Assembly: GCA_019918135.1 (NCBI GenBank)
Contig: WBZZ01001733.1
Coordinates: 130,001-194,000 of the forward strand
Direction: 5' to 3'
Length of the DNA: 64,000 nucleotides
From: Paulinella micropora
Lineage: Eukaryota > Cercozoa > Imbricatea > Euglyphida > Paulinellidae
This document shows positions 1 through 9,859 of this stretch, piece by piece. The notes under the pieces are model-generated. The model did no database searches. It saw nothing but the letters and a program-made list of their open reading frames with translations, and was not told the origin of the DNA. Within the stretch, counting starts at the first letter, position 1, and the number at the start of each line of letters is the position of its first letter. The translations under genes were made by a program, and so were the position numbers.

Positions 1-498
1 TATATCAGTGGATGGAAAATTTAGGATTTCAAGATTGCTTGTACATGCTTCATCTCATGTCCACGCTGGTATCGGAGCAGAAGAAATCCAACAGAAGAAT
101 GGGCACCTGTAGTCCGTTTGACATTGACTGCTTTACTCAACTGCGGTAAGAGGACTTGGCGACCAAGGCAGTACTCAAGATGACTTCATCTGATACAGAC
201 AATTTTGGATCAGATGATGACTTCACTGATCAAGATGACTTCATCTGATAAACAGGCTAAGTCTAGACGAGGACGAGGAGATGGAGTGAAAAAACTATCC
301 GCTCTAACTGTCCAAATTAATTGTTTCCACCGCATCAAAAATCAGTGAAAAAAAAAGACATAAATTAGGGGTAGACAAAAATTCGTGAACGGCCGTTTCG
401 TGAACTCGCCCTTCTTTTTTACGCTTGATTTGTCGCCAAGGCTTGACAAAATTCTCGATTTCGTGAAGTTGGATTTTGGCAAAATTTCGTGGCAATTG
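1..498. other. Unassigned left flank
   Basis: This stretch lies outside the first Polinton-like element. An open segment runs from position 3 to 149 on the plus strand (about 48 codons, containing MENLGFQDCLYMLHLMS); I recognise no family in it and its start is off the window. A 21-bp direct repeat (TCAAGATGACTTCATCTGATA) occurs at 175-195 and 230-250. The rest, 250-498, shows only a few scattered CGTGAA words and A runs. It may be the end of another mobile element or host DNA. Confidence 0.3.
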
Positions 499-835
499 AC
501 TATAGGACACTTATCTTTTATATAAAATAAGGCTATTTTTATATAAATTAGTCTTACTATTACTTTCAACAAAAAATATACATAATTCATCCAAATTAAA
601 TATAACAATCATTAAGCCTTAAATAGTCTATATTTGAATTTCTCTCAAACTCTAAAAAAAAGATAACTTATCTATCTTTTTTCAAATCAACACGAGGAGA
701 CATTGAAACCTGTTTCTTAGTTTTTACTGCTGTCCTGAACTTATTTATATTTTTGAAAAAAATAAAAGTCATCCCTATTGCGAATTTGATTATTTTCTAT
801 TTAAATAAATAAAAATTATATTATATATAATATAA

Positions 836-1027
836 ATGGGTAGAAAATCAACATATACTGCAGAGGATGCAAGGGCGAAACACGCTGAACGCATGAGAGA
901 ATATCAGAGAAGAAATAAAGAGAAAGCACTTATGAGATCAAAAGAATATTATCACTGAGAAAAGAGAAAAAAAATCAAGGCTGACCTTATTAGGCTCCAG
1001 AGTATTGTCAGCCAAATTGAGACATGA
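836..1027 (+). pseudogene. Small basic protein of Polinton-like element 1 (fossil)
   Basis: Begins MGRKSTYTAEDARAKHAERM and continues with NKEKALMRSKEYY, a lysine/arginine-rich helical sequence of the kind common in large DNA viruses and their mobile relatives. The second Polinton-like element carries its homologue at 17258-17494 in the same place, between the element's left end and polB. Its charge suggests DNA or RNA binding; the function is not known. The copy here is broken. The start was chosen by alignment with the second copy (MGR...T..E). Confidence 0.55.
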
Positions 1028-1122
1028 AAAAAAATTCATTTTATATTAAAGATATTATAATATTATATAATGGAGGCACATGTCCAGGATCTGGATCTGA
1101 TGCTATAGTCTGAGGAAGCCTA

Positions 1123-1126
<4 letters not shown>

Positions 1127-1164
<38 letters not shown>

Positions 1165-1166
1165 AA
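1127..1166. repeat. (TA)n microsatellite
   Basis: About 40 bp of near-perfect TA dinucleotides immediately upstream of the polB N-terminal region. The second Polinton-like element also has a TA-rich stretch between its small basic protein and polB. Confidence 0.8.
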
Positions 1167-1188
1167 TAAAAAATAATTTTTGGAAAAA

Positions 1189-2607
1189 TTATATTCCAAT
1201 CAATATATGTCAAACACCATTGATTACGGCGGGCACATATGGAACCTAGACAAATTTAGAGAGACGAATATAATATTCCAAATAATGCAAAACAAGTTGT
1301 ATGTAAAAAAGCCTAATAGTAGTATGTTTTACGACATAACAACTACAAGGGAAACACTATCAGATCCTGAAATGTTTTATTCTGAACCTGAGCGAAAACA
1401 AAGTGAACGAAAATATGTAGAGCCACAAGTAATTGAGTTCAATAGCTATAAATTGATAAGCATAGACACTGAACACAAACTACCTGTGGTACAATCTGTA
1501 TATACTAGGAGCAACAATGGAACTTATTCATTATTATTTTGTGTGTGTAAGGATGCCTGAAGGAGGAGCAAGATTGAAAGCAATAACAGAAACAGACATG
1601 TATAAAAAAGAAAGGTGTAATACGAATAAACAATGATGATGACATATGTTTGGCAAGTGCAATAGTTGTAGCAAATGCAAAGATTGAGGAACCAAAAAAA
1701 TACGAGCTAATCAGAAAAGGACGCAGAATCCAAGACGAACTGGCAAACAAACTACATGAGGAGGCTGGTGTCATGAAAGATTTATGTGTGTTTTCTGAAA
1801 TTAGTGAGTTTGCTAAGCACATTGACTACAACATTGTTATTGTTGAATATCCAGACAAAATCATATATAAGACAGATGAAGGACAAAAAGAATATATATA
1901 TACTCAAAACAATGAACCATTAGGGCACAATAACAAGTATGAAAGCATTCTTATCAAAACGAAACTTTTGCGAGAAATGTATGAAGAGATACGAACATAA
2001 TCACTCATGTGAATTCAAATGTAATATATGTCTAACCGAGCGATGTAAAGGATATGACAATATTTCAAAATGGAAAACGTGCAATGAGTGTAATAGGAAA
2101 TTTCCTACTAATGAATGTTTCAACAATCATAAACAAAATGAGTTGTGTGATGTAAAGAAAAATGTATCACATGTGCTAAGACATACAAAGGAGAACATAA
2201 ATGCTGATATGAAAAATGCAGGAACTGCAAAAAACTAAAACCTTTATGGCACCAATGTGAGATAAAGAAAAAAGTCATACATGCACCATCAACAAAATAT
2301 GCATTCTTTGATTTTGAATCAAATCAAGAGACAGGAATACATATTATCAATCATTCAGAAAGTCAATATTTCAACGACAGCACACCAATCATACATAAAA
2401 ACATTGAACAATTCTGTAAGTGGGCGTTGGGTGTGAAACAAAAGGGCTATACATTCATAGCACAAAATGCGCGGGGGCATGATTGTCAATTTGTGCTAAA
2501 ATAGTTAATTGAAAAAGGCATAACTCTATTTGTAATCTATGAAGGTGGAAAAATGATAATGATGTCTATTGGTAATAGAAAAGAACAGATTAGATTTATA
2601 GATAATC
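1189..2607 (+). pseudogene. PolB N-terminal, zinc-rich and exonuclease region, element 1 (fossil)
   Basis: N-terminal part of a protein-primed type B DNA polymerase. Visible in order: the start MSNTIDYGGHIWNLDKF, a region shared with element 2 (ARxIVVATAKIE-like), a Cys/His-rich stretch around 1970-2240 (FCEKCMKRYEHNHSCEFKC), Exo I as FFDFES near 2300, and Exo II-like NARGHD near 2470. The segment stops where Gypsy-1 was inserted, inside the codons for RFIDNL; the polymerase resumes beyond the insertion at 12915. Sequence and order fit the Polinton/adintovirus polymerase. Broken in several places. Confidence 0.75.
2604..2607. repeat. Target site duplication of Gypsy-1, left copy
   Basis: AATC directly precedes the 5' LTR and is repeated right after the 3' LTR at 12915-12918. 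In the interrupted polB gene it belongs to the codons for Asn-Leu, which confirms the insertion point. Confidence 0.85.
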
Positions 2608-2825
2608 TGTGGACATCACCCCCCGAATTATCCTGTAAAAAACTTATTTATAGATTTCGTCTGGCCGGACACGTCTGAAATTCCAATTTGATCCTGGTCT
2701 TTTGGCTGCTTTTTGTCTTTGCGTCACTGCGCTAATATAACGAGACATCATTCTCTTTTTTGAGGACTGTGTTTGGTTATATTACCGACTTACTCTTCCA
2801 TTGAGCTATCGTTGGGGATAGTACA
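2608..2825 (+). repeat. Gypsy-1 5' LTR
   Basis: Starts TGTGGACATCACCCCCCG and ends GGGGATAGTACA. Matches 12697-12914 over the full 218 bp with four substitutions. Its reverse complement aligns with the single LTR of Gypsy-2 at 60228-60461. A TATA-like TTATTTATAG lies near its left third. Confidence 0.95.
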
Positions 2826-2827
2826 TT

Positions 2828-2841
2828 TGGAATCCATAGCT
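2828..2841 (+). other. Gypsy-1 primer binding site (candidate)
   Basis: TGGAATCCATAGCT lies two bases after the 5' LTR. It starts with TGG, the complement of a tRNA 3' CCA end, as in ordinary Ty3/gypsy elements. The tRNA species was not identified. Confidence 0.6.
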
Positions 2842-3461
2842 AAAGGCTGATTTCTTTTCTGATCTGTCGTACAGACATCAGATAAGCACACTGCCAAATT
2901 TATTTTTCGCTGATCTGTCGCACAGACATCAGACGAAAACAAACACTCCTACTCATCCTCAAACAAAAAACTTACAACAAGCGATCAATTTGTCACAAGC
3001 TGGCATAACCTTTAGCCCTTGTGCACATTTAGCTTCTGTGTGCTCTTCTACAAGACACCAGACCACACTTACTCCACTCCCTCTTGCTGCTTGCATAAAC
3101 CCAAGTAGGACAAGTGCGAAACAAACATCAGACAAACACACAGACAGACAAAAAACGAGCAAAGCACTCCCACTCTCTGTTCTGAACCATTTTCCTTGCA
3201 TTTTCTCTACAGAAACCAGAGGAGATTACACATCTCTCACACAAGAGCAAGACAAATATCGAAGCACTGTCCGACGACAGACTGACTTCTACAAAACAGC
3301 TCTTTTGACCAAACTATTGTTATCTCTGTGTAGGGCCTGACGCCCCATAACTATTTCAACAGAGAAAAGGAAGAAGGAGAAGAAGGTTGCATAGAGTGAT
3401 AAGAATAACAGAGAAAAAAAAAAGAAAGAAAAAAAAGCAGACGTGACTCTCATAACATAAG
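2842..3461 (+). other. Gypsy-1 untranslated leader with paired palindromic repeats
   Basis: About 620 bp between the primer site and the first ORF. A 23-bp unit beginning TGATCTGTCG and ending ACAGACATCAGA occurs at 2861-2883 and 2911-2933 with one mismatch, and each copy is itself an imperfect palindrome (CTGAT...ATCAG around TGT...ACA). The leader then becomes rich in CA/GA words and in purines just ahead of the gag region. Confidence 0.55.
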
Positions 3462-3671
3462 ATGGAAGACGAGAATGAGCAGGCTGGTGTGACACCAACT
3501 GATTATGGTCCTAGTGAGGGAGGAGAGGAGCAGGAGACTCAGTACTCAGAAGAGAGGGGGGATAGAGATGGAGAGGAGAGAGAGGAGTATACGTATACAG
3601 CCGATGTAGAGTCGACAGGGGGGGTAATGCACAAGAAGCGAGTGCAGGTCAGACTGGAGGATCTCCATTGA
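3462..3671 (+). CDS. Acidic leader ORF of Gypsy-1
   Basis: Sixty-nine codons starting MEDENEQAGVTPTDYG, very rich in Glu (GGEEQETQYSEERGDRDGEE) and ending in a more basic stretch. It directly precedes and slightly overlaps the gag frame. It could be the acidic N-terminus of Gag or a separate small protein; no homologue is visible in this window because the matching part of Gypsy-2 lies beyond the right edge. Confidence 0.45.
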   Translation: MEDENEQAGVTPTDYGPSEGGEEQETQYSEERGDRDGEEREEYTYTADVESTGGVMHKKRVQVRLEDLH

Positions 3672-3688
3672 CAGAGGCAGAGAGAGAG

Positions 3689-5683
3689 ATGGAGGATGTT
3701 GGCCAGAATATCCCAAATACATGGGAACAGTTGGCTACATATGATGATGAAGAGTCCTTCTTCCTTAACTACCCAACCTATTATAAAACACACATCTACA
3801 TTCCTTACGAGAAAAGGAATAGACCAGGACAAGGTCAAAGCAACCTCCTGATCGAAATTCCCGGCCTTGCGAAGCCTCTCTTCAACAAAGTGAGGTTTGA
3901 GCACGAAAGAGTGCCATTGCAGGATATCAAGTATGGCGACACTCTTACACTGTGCGACATATACGACATATTTGCAACACTCTACGCTGCTGTGCTCGTT
4001 GCGGAATTTTATGAACGCACAAACATACAGTGGAAAAATAAACGCACAACTGCAGCATGGCTGTCTGTCTGTGGTGTCCCCACTGATATCAAGAATCTAG
4101 AAAGAAAGTTCGAAGGTAGAAACCAAAGTGGCATTGAGTTTGCCCTTGAGGCTTTTGTAACTGCCTTCACACGGGCTTACAACGAAATGTACAAAGCACT
4201 GAAAGAAAACACAAGGCAACATCCTGTTTACGAGGAGGTTGACCAGTCTTGTCAGGTGCTTGAACGCCTCACACAACTCCATAAGGGCCTCTTTGAGGGG
4301 AAGGAGCAAAAGCCAACATGGAAACAATGTGCCCACACGAAGAATCACACTCTCATTAAAGGCCCTCTCACAACAATCCCAAATAATAACAGAGCTGATA
4401 AGTCTTCCATGAGAGAAAAGGCACACTTCCTCTCTAGTGCCACAGGGCTTGCACAGTTCGTGACTCATCTAGCACGACAGGTGAAAGAAGAAGAGACGAG
4501 ACAGAAAGAGGAGAAGGAGCAGAAGGAGAAGATAGCTGTGGCAATGGCAGTAGCACGGGTGGCTCCACAGCCAACGGCTCCACCTACCACATCTAACCCA
4601 GCTCCCAAGAAAGCAGGAGGAGAACCCACAGGAGGAGGACCCCAAGGGGGAGGGACAGTAATTAACTTGACTGACTCCCAGAAGAAAAGGCAGGCGCTGC
4701 AGGCAGCCCTAGCTAAAATCAAAATTGGGGGAGGGGGCCTTAAGCTCTATGCTATCACTGCCAATGAGGCTGACACAGAGAAGACCCTCATGACTAAGCT
4801 CAATGAGATGGACAGATGCTTCCAGCAAAGCCAGTGTGAGATGGAGCAGGAGTATGAAGTCCTAGAACATCTCTGTGATCGATCCCTCCTTGGAGCTGGT
4901 TTTGATCGTATAACTTACGAGAAGTACAGAGGAGAGGAGGAGCTAGCAAGGAAAGGTGGACATGCAGAGATGAGTTGTACTCTGGCCATTGCTGCCCTCA
5001 TTCGATACTTTAAGGCAAGTGGATACCAACACTTGTGCACTGGCACATTGATTAGGTTTGAAATTTTCGACTTAGTATCGGAGCAGTTGCAGTCTGTCAC
5101 TCAGCTTGCATCTGTCTTAACAAATGTGGGCACCCAGTACACTCTCTTTTATAACCACAAAGCCATACTCCTATATTTCCTCAGTGCTTTGCACGTCTAC
5201 AACAAAAATAAGCTCACACTGCTCATGCGAGACTGCAAAACCTTCGACAAGGTAAAGCACTTGAACTTTTTGGATATGAGCGTCTTTGAGGCCACGACTA
5301 AGGCCGTGAGCCCAAAAATGTTGTGGACCGAAGTAATGACCGCTTGTCAGAGGCTCGACAGCCAGACAGCATCCTTGATCGGTTCTGCATCGGCTTCTGC
5401 TCAACCGCAAGCCGCACATACGCAACGATCTCTAGGAAAGCGACCAAGAGAGAACAGTCGTGAAGCTAACACACCTTGTATTCGTTGGTGGGCACGGGCA
5501 CAATGCTTCAAACACACAAATAAGAAAGCCCGTACAACCACGATGTCGAGGACACCCGCATCCGAAACACACTCCTCAAGAACGTACGGTCGGACGAAAC
5601 CAACACCGTCGCCGTTCTGCGCCGACTGCGCAAGGATCAGGGGTGGAAATTACAGGATGTCGCGGACCACGACCACGAACTAG
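3689..5683 (+). CDS. gag: Gypsy-1 Gag, core region
   Basis: Long open frame (about 660 codons from the first ATG at 3689). It opens MEDVGQNIPNTWEQLATYDD. The middle carries a charged helical stretch KEEETRQKEEKEQKEKIAVA and a Pro/Gly-rich linker with GGGPQGGG near 4630. The position between leader and protease, the absence of other domain motifs and the length fit the capsid-forming Gag of a Ty3/gypsy element. No CCHC zinc knuckle is visible; an RGG-rich tail follows immediately at 5690-6084. The last part of this frame is low in recognisable signal. Confidence 0.7.
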   Translation: MEDVGQNIPNTWEQLATYDDEESFFLNYPTYYKTHIYIPYEKRNRPGQGQSNLLIEIPGLAKPLFNKVRFEHERVPLQDIKYGDTLTLCDIYDIFATLYAAVLVAEFYERTNIQWKNKRTTAAWLSVCGVPTDIKNLERKFEGRNQSGIEFALEAFVTAFTRAYNEMYKALKENTRQHPVYEEVDQSCQVLERLTQLHKGLFEGKEQKPTWKQCAHTKNHTLIKGPLTTIPNNNRADKSSMREKAHFLSSATGLAQFVTHLARQVKEEETRQKEEKEQKEKIAVAMAVARVAPQPTAPPTTSNPAPKKAGGEPTGGGPQGGGTVINLTDSQKKRQALQAALAKIKIGGGGLKLYAITANEADTEKTLMTKLNEMDRCFQQSQCEMEQEYEVLEHLCDRSLLGAGFDRITYEKYRGEEELARKGGHAEMSCTLAIAALIRYFKASGYQHLCTGTLIRFEIFDLVSEQLQSVTQLASVLTNVGTQYTLFYNHKAILLYFLSALHVYNKNKLTLLMRDCKTFDKVKHLNFLDMSVFEATTKAVSPKMLWTEVMTACQRLDSQTASLIGSASASAQPQAAHTQRSLGKRPRENSREANTPCIRWWARAQCFKHTNKKARTTTMSRTPASETHSSRTYGRTKPTPSPFCADCARIRGGNYRMSRTTTTN

Positions 5684-5689
5684 CTGACG

Positions 5690-6084
5690 CGATCAATTCT
5701 CTTTTCGCTAGAGATAATCAGAAGACGGCAGCCATAGAAGCCGCAAGTAGAGGAAGAGGTGGAACACGAGGAAGAGGAGGAGGGAGAGGAATCAATCGAG
5801 GAGGAGGAGCCCCTTTCGCACGAGGCACATACACTCGCGGGGGGGAGAGAGGATTTGTGAGAAGAGGAGGAGGAAGAGGTGTATTTCAAGGTAGAGGAGG
5901 AGGAAGATGGGTTGGCCGAGGTGGATACGGCAGCGCAAAGCACCCGTACCACAGAGATGGGGGCTGGGCAGACGGCTCGAGCTCAAGCTCGAGTTCCTCA
6001 GCACCACAGGCCTATGCGACATCAGGCGCAACCACTACCGACACTGATGCCGACTCAGGTAACAGATTTGAGGTAGTCCAATGA
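5690..6084 (+). CDS. gag: Gypsy-1 Gag RGG-rich tail
   Basis: Glycine/arginine-rich segment with repeated RGG and RGRGG motifs (SRGRGGTRGRGGGRG, RGGERGFVRRGGGRG, FQGRGGGRWVGRGG) followed by a serine run and GNRFEVVQ. RGG boxes bind RNA, so this is likely the nucleocapsid function of Gag, replacing the usual CCHC knuckle. It lies between the Gag core and the protease region. Confidence 0.65.
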
Positions 6085-6135
6085 CTAGAGAAGGAGGGAG
6101 AAAACAGAACAACATGCATTGCACGATACACCGTT

Positions 6136-7638
6136 GTGCAGGTCCAAACCAAGGGTACGGGTGAGTCTAAGAGCCCACAGCAGGCCACAGACCAACTCAA
6201 AGGTAGTACAATACCAGTACACCCATCACGACAACAAACAGTGCATGCTGCTAATAGGCAGGCGAGTAAAGCGCTGGCAAAGAGAAAGCAGGCGGGCCTG
6301 TCGCAGCCACAGCCGAAGAAATCAGGAATAGAACCGGCAATCAATCTTATCAACTTGCCGAGACAGACAATAGACAAGGAGGATGGAGGACATCAACCTC
6401 TCTACACGGTCTCAAACAGAGAAAGCAAGGACAATCATCCTTCGCCTGTGAACAATACCCAAAAAGACATTACAAAAACGGCGGAAAGGGAGGAGGAGGC
6501 GAACCTCGAGAAAAGGATACAGATTTTAGAACACAAGCTCCTTGTATTGGCCTTAAAAAGTCACCGGCCAGACGCTTTATGCTATACGAACCTTTTTTGT
6601 GAAACATTAAATGCCTTTGTAAACGTTGGTAATGATACTATGGCGAATACTAATATTGTCGGCCGGAAATTTACTACGAAACACCATGCGTGGTTAGAAA
6701 CTAATATGAAAAAATCATCTGGCACCTTGAAAGGAGTTAGTAGTCGGACGGATATAACGGGCATCATCACTTTAAATTTTAAATTGAAATCCGGACGAGT
6801 ATATCGAGTGGACTTATACGTTATCCCCGAATACCACGGATCTGTTCTTTTGTCGTACGACCAACTGGCGACAATGAACGTAGTGATTGATTGCGCCGCC
6901 AAAAGAGTCATATACGGCGTAGAGCCAGGAGAAGGATATACTGTCGACTCTCTCCATGCTATTGACTCATACGAGACCCTACACCTAGGGGTAGCATCGG
7001 AAGGGAAACAGGTGGCCATTACACACGCATATGAGGCATATACGCCAACGGACGCGTTGTCTAAAGATGGTTCAAACCTGTCAGACAAGAGAGAGGCGGA
7101 GGTCTATACGGCTACAGTCTCTACACAATGGGATAAAAAGTCGATAGACGATCTCATTGAAAAGAGGAAAGAGGAGATTATATGCATGGGGAAAAGGTGC
7201 CCATCGTTGGCGAGATTTGAAGAAGGAGCAGGGGCCGATGTATATATTACCAACGGGTATTGCTTTCACGTAAAGGTGGAAGAGAAGGACAGACAGGATT
7301 TTATACCGAGGAGAAGGGGACGACTCCCTGATATCCCGGCAGAAGATATTAAAAGCTTTATTACCGAATTCTGGGGTGACGAGCCTACGTGGCCGCGCTC
7401 ACTAACAGAAGTGAAAAAGTGCCTACGCACTCTTTTTGAAAATAATAAACCATATACGGTCATACTCCCGTACAATGAGAAGGCGATATGGGCACAGGAG
7501 ATACGGGACCGGCTTATTGATCATCCGATACCGGTGCCCTCACGGAAGCAACACTTAGTGGTGGCTTGTCGTCTCGGGACTCGTGAGCAGAGCAGTGCAT
7601 ACAAGCGGAAGCTCAAAGACCAGGACAAGTTGAATTGA
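6136..7638 (+). CDS. pol: Gypsy-1 protease region and spacer
   Basis: Open for 500 codons. Residues about 155-275 have the layout of a retropepsin: AFVNVGNDT near the expected catalytic loop, then YRVDLYVIPEYHGSVLLSYDQL and VVIDCAAKRVIYG, matching the flap and the LLG.D.L region of gypsy proteases. The N-terminal 130 residues are basic and polar, and the C-terminal 200 residues (KRKEEIICMGKRC, PRRRGRLPDIPAEDIKSF) resemble the connector seen before reverse transcriptase. Family assignment rests on position as well as motifs. Confidence 0.6.
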   Translation: MQVQTKGTGESKSPQQATDQLKGSTIPVHPSRQQTVHAANRQASKALAKRKQAGLSQPQPKKSGIEPAINLINLPRQTIDKEDGGHQPLYTVSNRESKDNHPSPVNNTQKDITKTAEREEEANLEKRIQILEHKLLVLALKSHRPDALCYTNLFCETLNAFVNVGNDTMANTNIVGRKFTTKHHAWLETNMKKSSGTLKGVSSRTDITGIITLNFKLKSGRVYRVDLYVIPEYHGSVLLSYDQLATMNVVIDCAAKRVIYGVEPGEGYTVDSLHAIDSYETLHLGVASEGKQVAITHAYEAYTPTDALSKDGSNLSDKREAEVYTATVSTQWDKKSIDDLIEKRKEEIICMGKRCPSLARFEEGAGADVYITNGYCFHVKVEEKDRQDFIPRRRGRLPDIPAEDIKSFITEFWGDEPTWPRSLTEVKKCLRTLFENNKPYTVILPYNEKAIWAQEIRDRLIDHPIPVPSRKQHLVVACRLGTREQSSAYKRKLKDQDKLN

Positions 7639-7688
7639 TTCCTCAAGCATTCACATGCTTCGATGGTTTCTAAACCCGAAAAGTTCCG

Positions 7689-8699
7689 TTGCAATATGCG
7701 AGATTAATAGATATGTTGGTTCTGGCGGAGGACGACGAACCAGACACTGCCACATATGAAAAAACTGGAATGGACGATATATCAGAAGAAGAGTTGGGCT
7801 TGGAGGAGGACAGAGCACCCCTCAAGCATCACAAGAGAATGTCAGAGGAGGAGTTTAAGGCGGCGATAGACGAGAAATTGGCAGGAGGAGCAGGTACGGA
7901 GAAGGAGAATGAGGTTTTGAAAGAGAGATTGAAGGCGAACAAAATGATTTTTGACCCCCCTCAAGCGGGAGGTGTCAAGCCGGAAGACTTCACCGCGGTT
8001 ATTTGTAAAATACCAGGTGCTGAGCCTTCCCCGGCGCCACGACGGGCAAATCTGAGTATACATGAAGCAAAGATCGCAGAAGAACAAGCACGGCAGTTAC
8101 TCGATGAGGACTTCATTGAGAGATCGACATCTCCAATAGTTTCCCAACCGAGACTGGTGCCTAAACCGGGAGGAGAATGGCGCTTAACCGTTAACTATGC
8201 CCGCGTCAATAAAATTTTAGAGGAGGAACGAAATCCATTACCTACTCTTGAAGAAGGAAGGCGAGTATTGCGGAACGCCAAGCTATACTCAGTCATTGAT
8301 CTGAAGAATGGCTTCTGGCAAATTCCACTGGATGAAAAGTCCAGATGGCTGACTGCATTTGTAGTAGGAATGGAGATATATCAGTGGAAAGTACTTCCGA
8401 TGGGACTCAAACAGGCCCCGGGACTCTTTCAGAAAGCGATGCAAAGCATGCTGAGTAGCAAATATACTGACCAGACAGAGGGAGGTTTCATGAGGAGAAG
8501 AGGACAGAAGGCGGGAGAGTACGCATTTTGTTACATCGATGACATTATCGTGTACTCCAATACGATGGAAGAGCACATCGACCATCTAGCAGACATTTTC
8601 AGGCGTATCAAACTATTTGACCTGAAATGTAATTTGAAGAAAATGTCAACTCGCAAAGACAAGCGTGACATATTTGGGGTACGAAATCTCTTAAAATAG
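7689..8699 (+). CDS. pol: Gypsy-1 reverse transcriptase
   Basis: RNA-dependent DNA polymerase domain of gypsy type. Motifs in order: IVSQPRLVPKPGGEWRLTVNY (fingers), LYSVIDLKNGFWQIPLDE (first catalytic Asp), TAFVVGMEIYQWKVLPMGLK, APGLFQKAMQSML, and FCYIDDIIVYS (catalytic YIDD at 8532-8543), then HIDHLADIFRRIK. The order and the PMGLKxAP.LFQ signature place it in Ty3/gypsy. Confidence 0.9.
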   Translation: MQYARLIDMLVLAEDDEPDTATYEKTGMDDISEEELGLEEDRAPLKHHKRMSEEEFKAAIDEKLAGGAGTEKENEVLKERLKANKMIFDPPQAGGVKPEDFTAVICKIPGAEPSPAPRRANLSIHEAKIAEEQARQLLDEDFIERSTSPIVSQPRLVPKPGGEWRLTVNYARVNKILEEERNPLPTLEEGRRVLRNAKLYSVIDLKNGFWQIPLDEKSRWLTAFVVGMEIYQWKVLPMGLKQAPGLFQKAMQSMLSSKYTDQTEGGFMRRRGQKAGEYAFCYIDDIIVYSNTMEEHIDHLADIFRRIKLFDLKCNLKKMSTRKDKRDIFGVRNLLK

Positions 8700-8733
8700 A
8701 GTCTCGATATCCAAAGAGAAGAGGGAGGAGATC

Positions 8734-9360
8734 ATGAGCCGGCAAAGGCCGAAGAATCGCACAGAGCTGCACTCATTTCTTGCGATGGCGCAATATTACA
8801 GCCAGTTCATACCCAATTGGGGTGCAACTCGGGCTAATTTGGAGAGAATGATCGACTTCGGTGATTTTGAGAAGTGGGATGATGAAGCCTTAGAAGCGTA
8901 CAACACGCTCAAAGATCTCATCTACAAAGATCCGAAGGATGGCGGACTCGTGCTGATGATGCCCGACTTTTCGAAGCAATTCGTAGTCGACACAGACGCA
9001 TCAAAGTTCGCGATCGGCGCAGTCTTACAACAGGAAGATGAGGAGAAAAGGTTGCGCCCGATCATGTTTATAAGTAAAAAGTTGTGGTCGGCGGAGCGAA
9101 ACTATTGTACGAGACAGAGAGAGGCACTGGCGGTGGTCTGGGCCCTCAAACGGTTGAGAGAGTATTTATGGGGTGGACCTCAGTTTATAGTAAGGACTGA
9201 TCACCAGAATTTACTATGGCTGATGGATGAATCATGAACAGACTGGCCGTCTAGCGAGATGGCAGGCATTCTTGTCATGTTTCAATTTTACAATGGTCCA
9301 TCTACCCGGCAAGCGAAATGTTGTCGCTGACAGCCTCTCCAGGCTAGAGTTTCACTCAGA
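8734..9360 (+). pseudogene. pol: Gypsy-1 RT connection and RNase H region (fossil)
   Basis: Carries the connection segment (ELHSFLAMAQYYSQFIPNW) and the RNase H signature VVDTDASKFAIGAVLQQ, then RPIMFISKKLWSAERNYCTRQREALAVVWAL and RTDHQNLLWLM, ending with FTMVHLPGKRNVVADSLSRLE. These are the standard catalytic Asp/Glu/Asp neighbourhoods of gypsy RNase H. The region is broken. Confidence 0.88.
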
Positions 9361-9859
9361 AGTGGCAGCTCTCGTATCATCAGCAGAAATGGAGGATCTA
9401 TCCCCAGACTGCACATACGAAGTGCATCATATCGAGTCGATGCAGATGGCGAGAGGGGTCCGATATAACCGATCGGGTCTACGTCATAGCCCGCAAGGTC
9501 CGGATCATGGGATATGTTGTACAGCACATGTCATCGAGGATGCTGAGTGGTCCTATGAAGCAATATTATGAGAATATGAAGGCGGAGATAAAACAAGAAG
9601 AGATTAAGCAAGCATATGCGGAACCCCCGCAGGAGAACAAGGAGGAGTTAGACGAAAACCCTGAGAGGATAGGAGTGCAGCTAGAGGATGGGACTATCCA
9701 CATAGCCTCACCCACTGCATGGAGACAGCAACAGGCTCTCGATCTGGAGTTCAAAGAGCTAATACAGCTATACAAGAACCCGAACGAGCTGAAAATGACG
9801 AAGGAGATTAAGGAGCAACAGAAGGAGATGGGGTGGAGAGACGGTCTCTTATGGTACAA

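Noticed and set aside
1127-1166. (TA)n tract as an origin or promoter
   Set aside because: Simple AT microsatellite in AT-rich DNA; nothing else supports a function.
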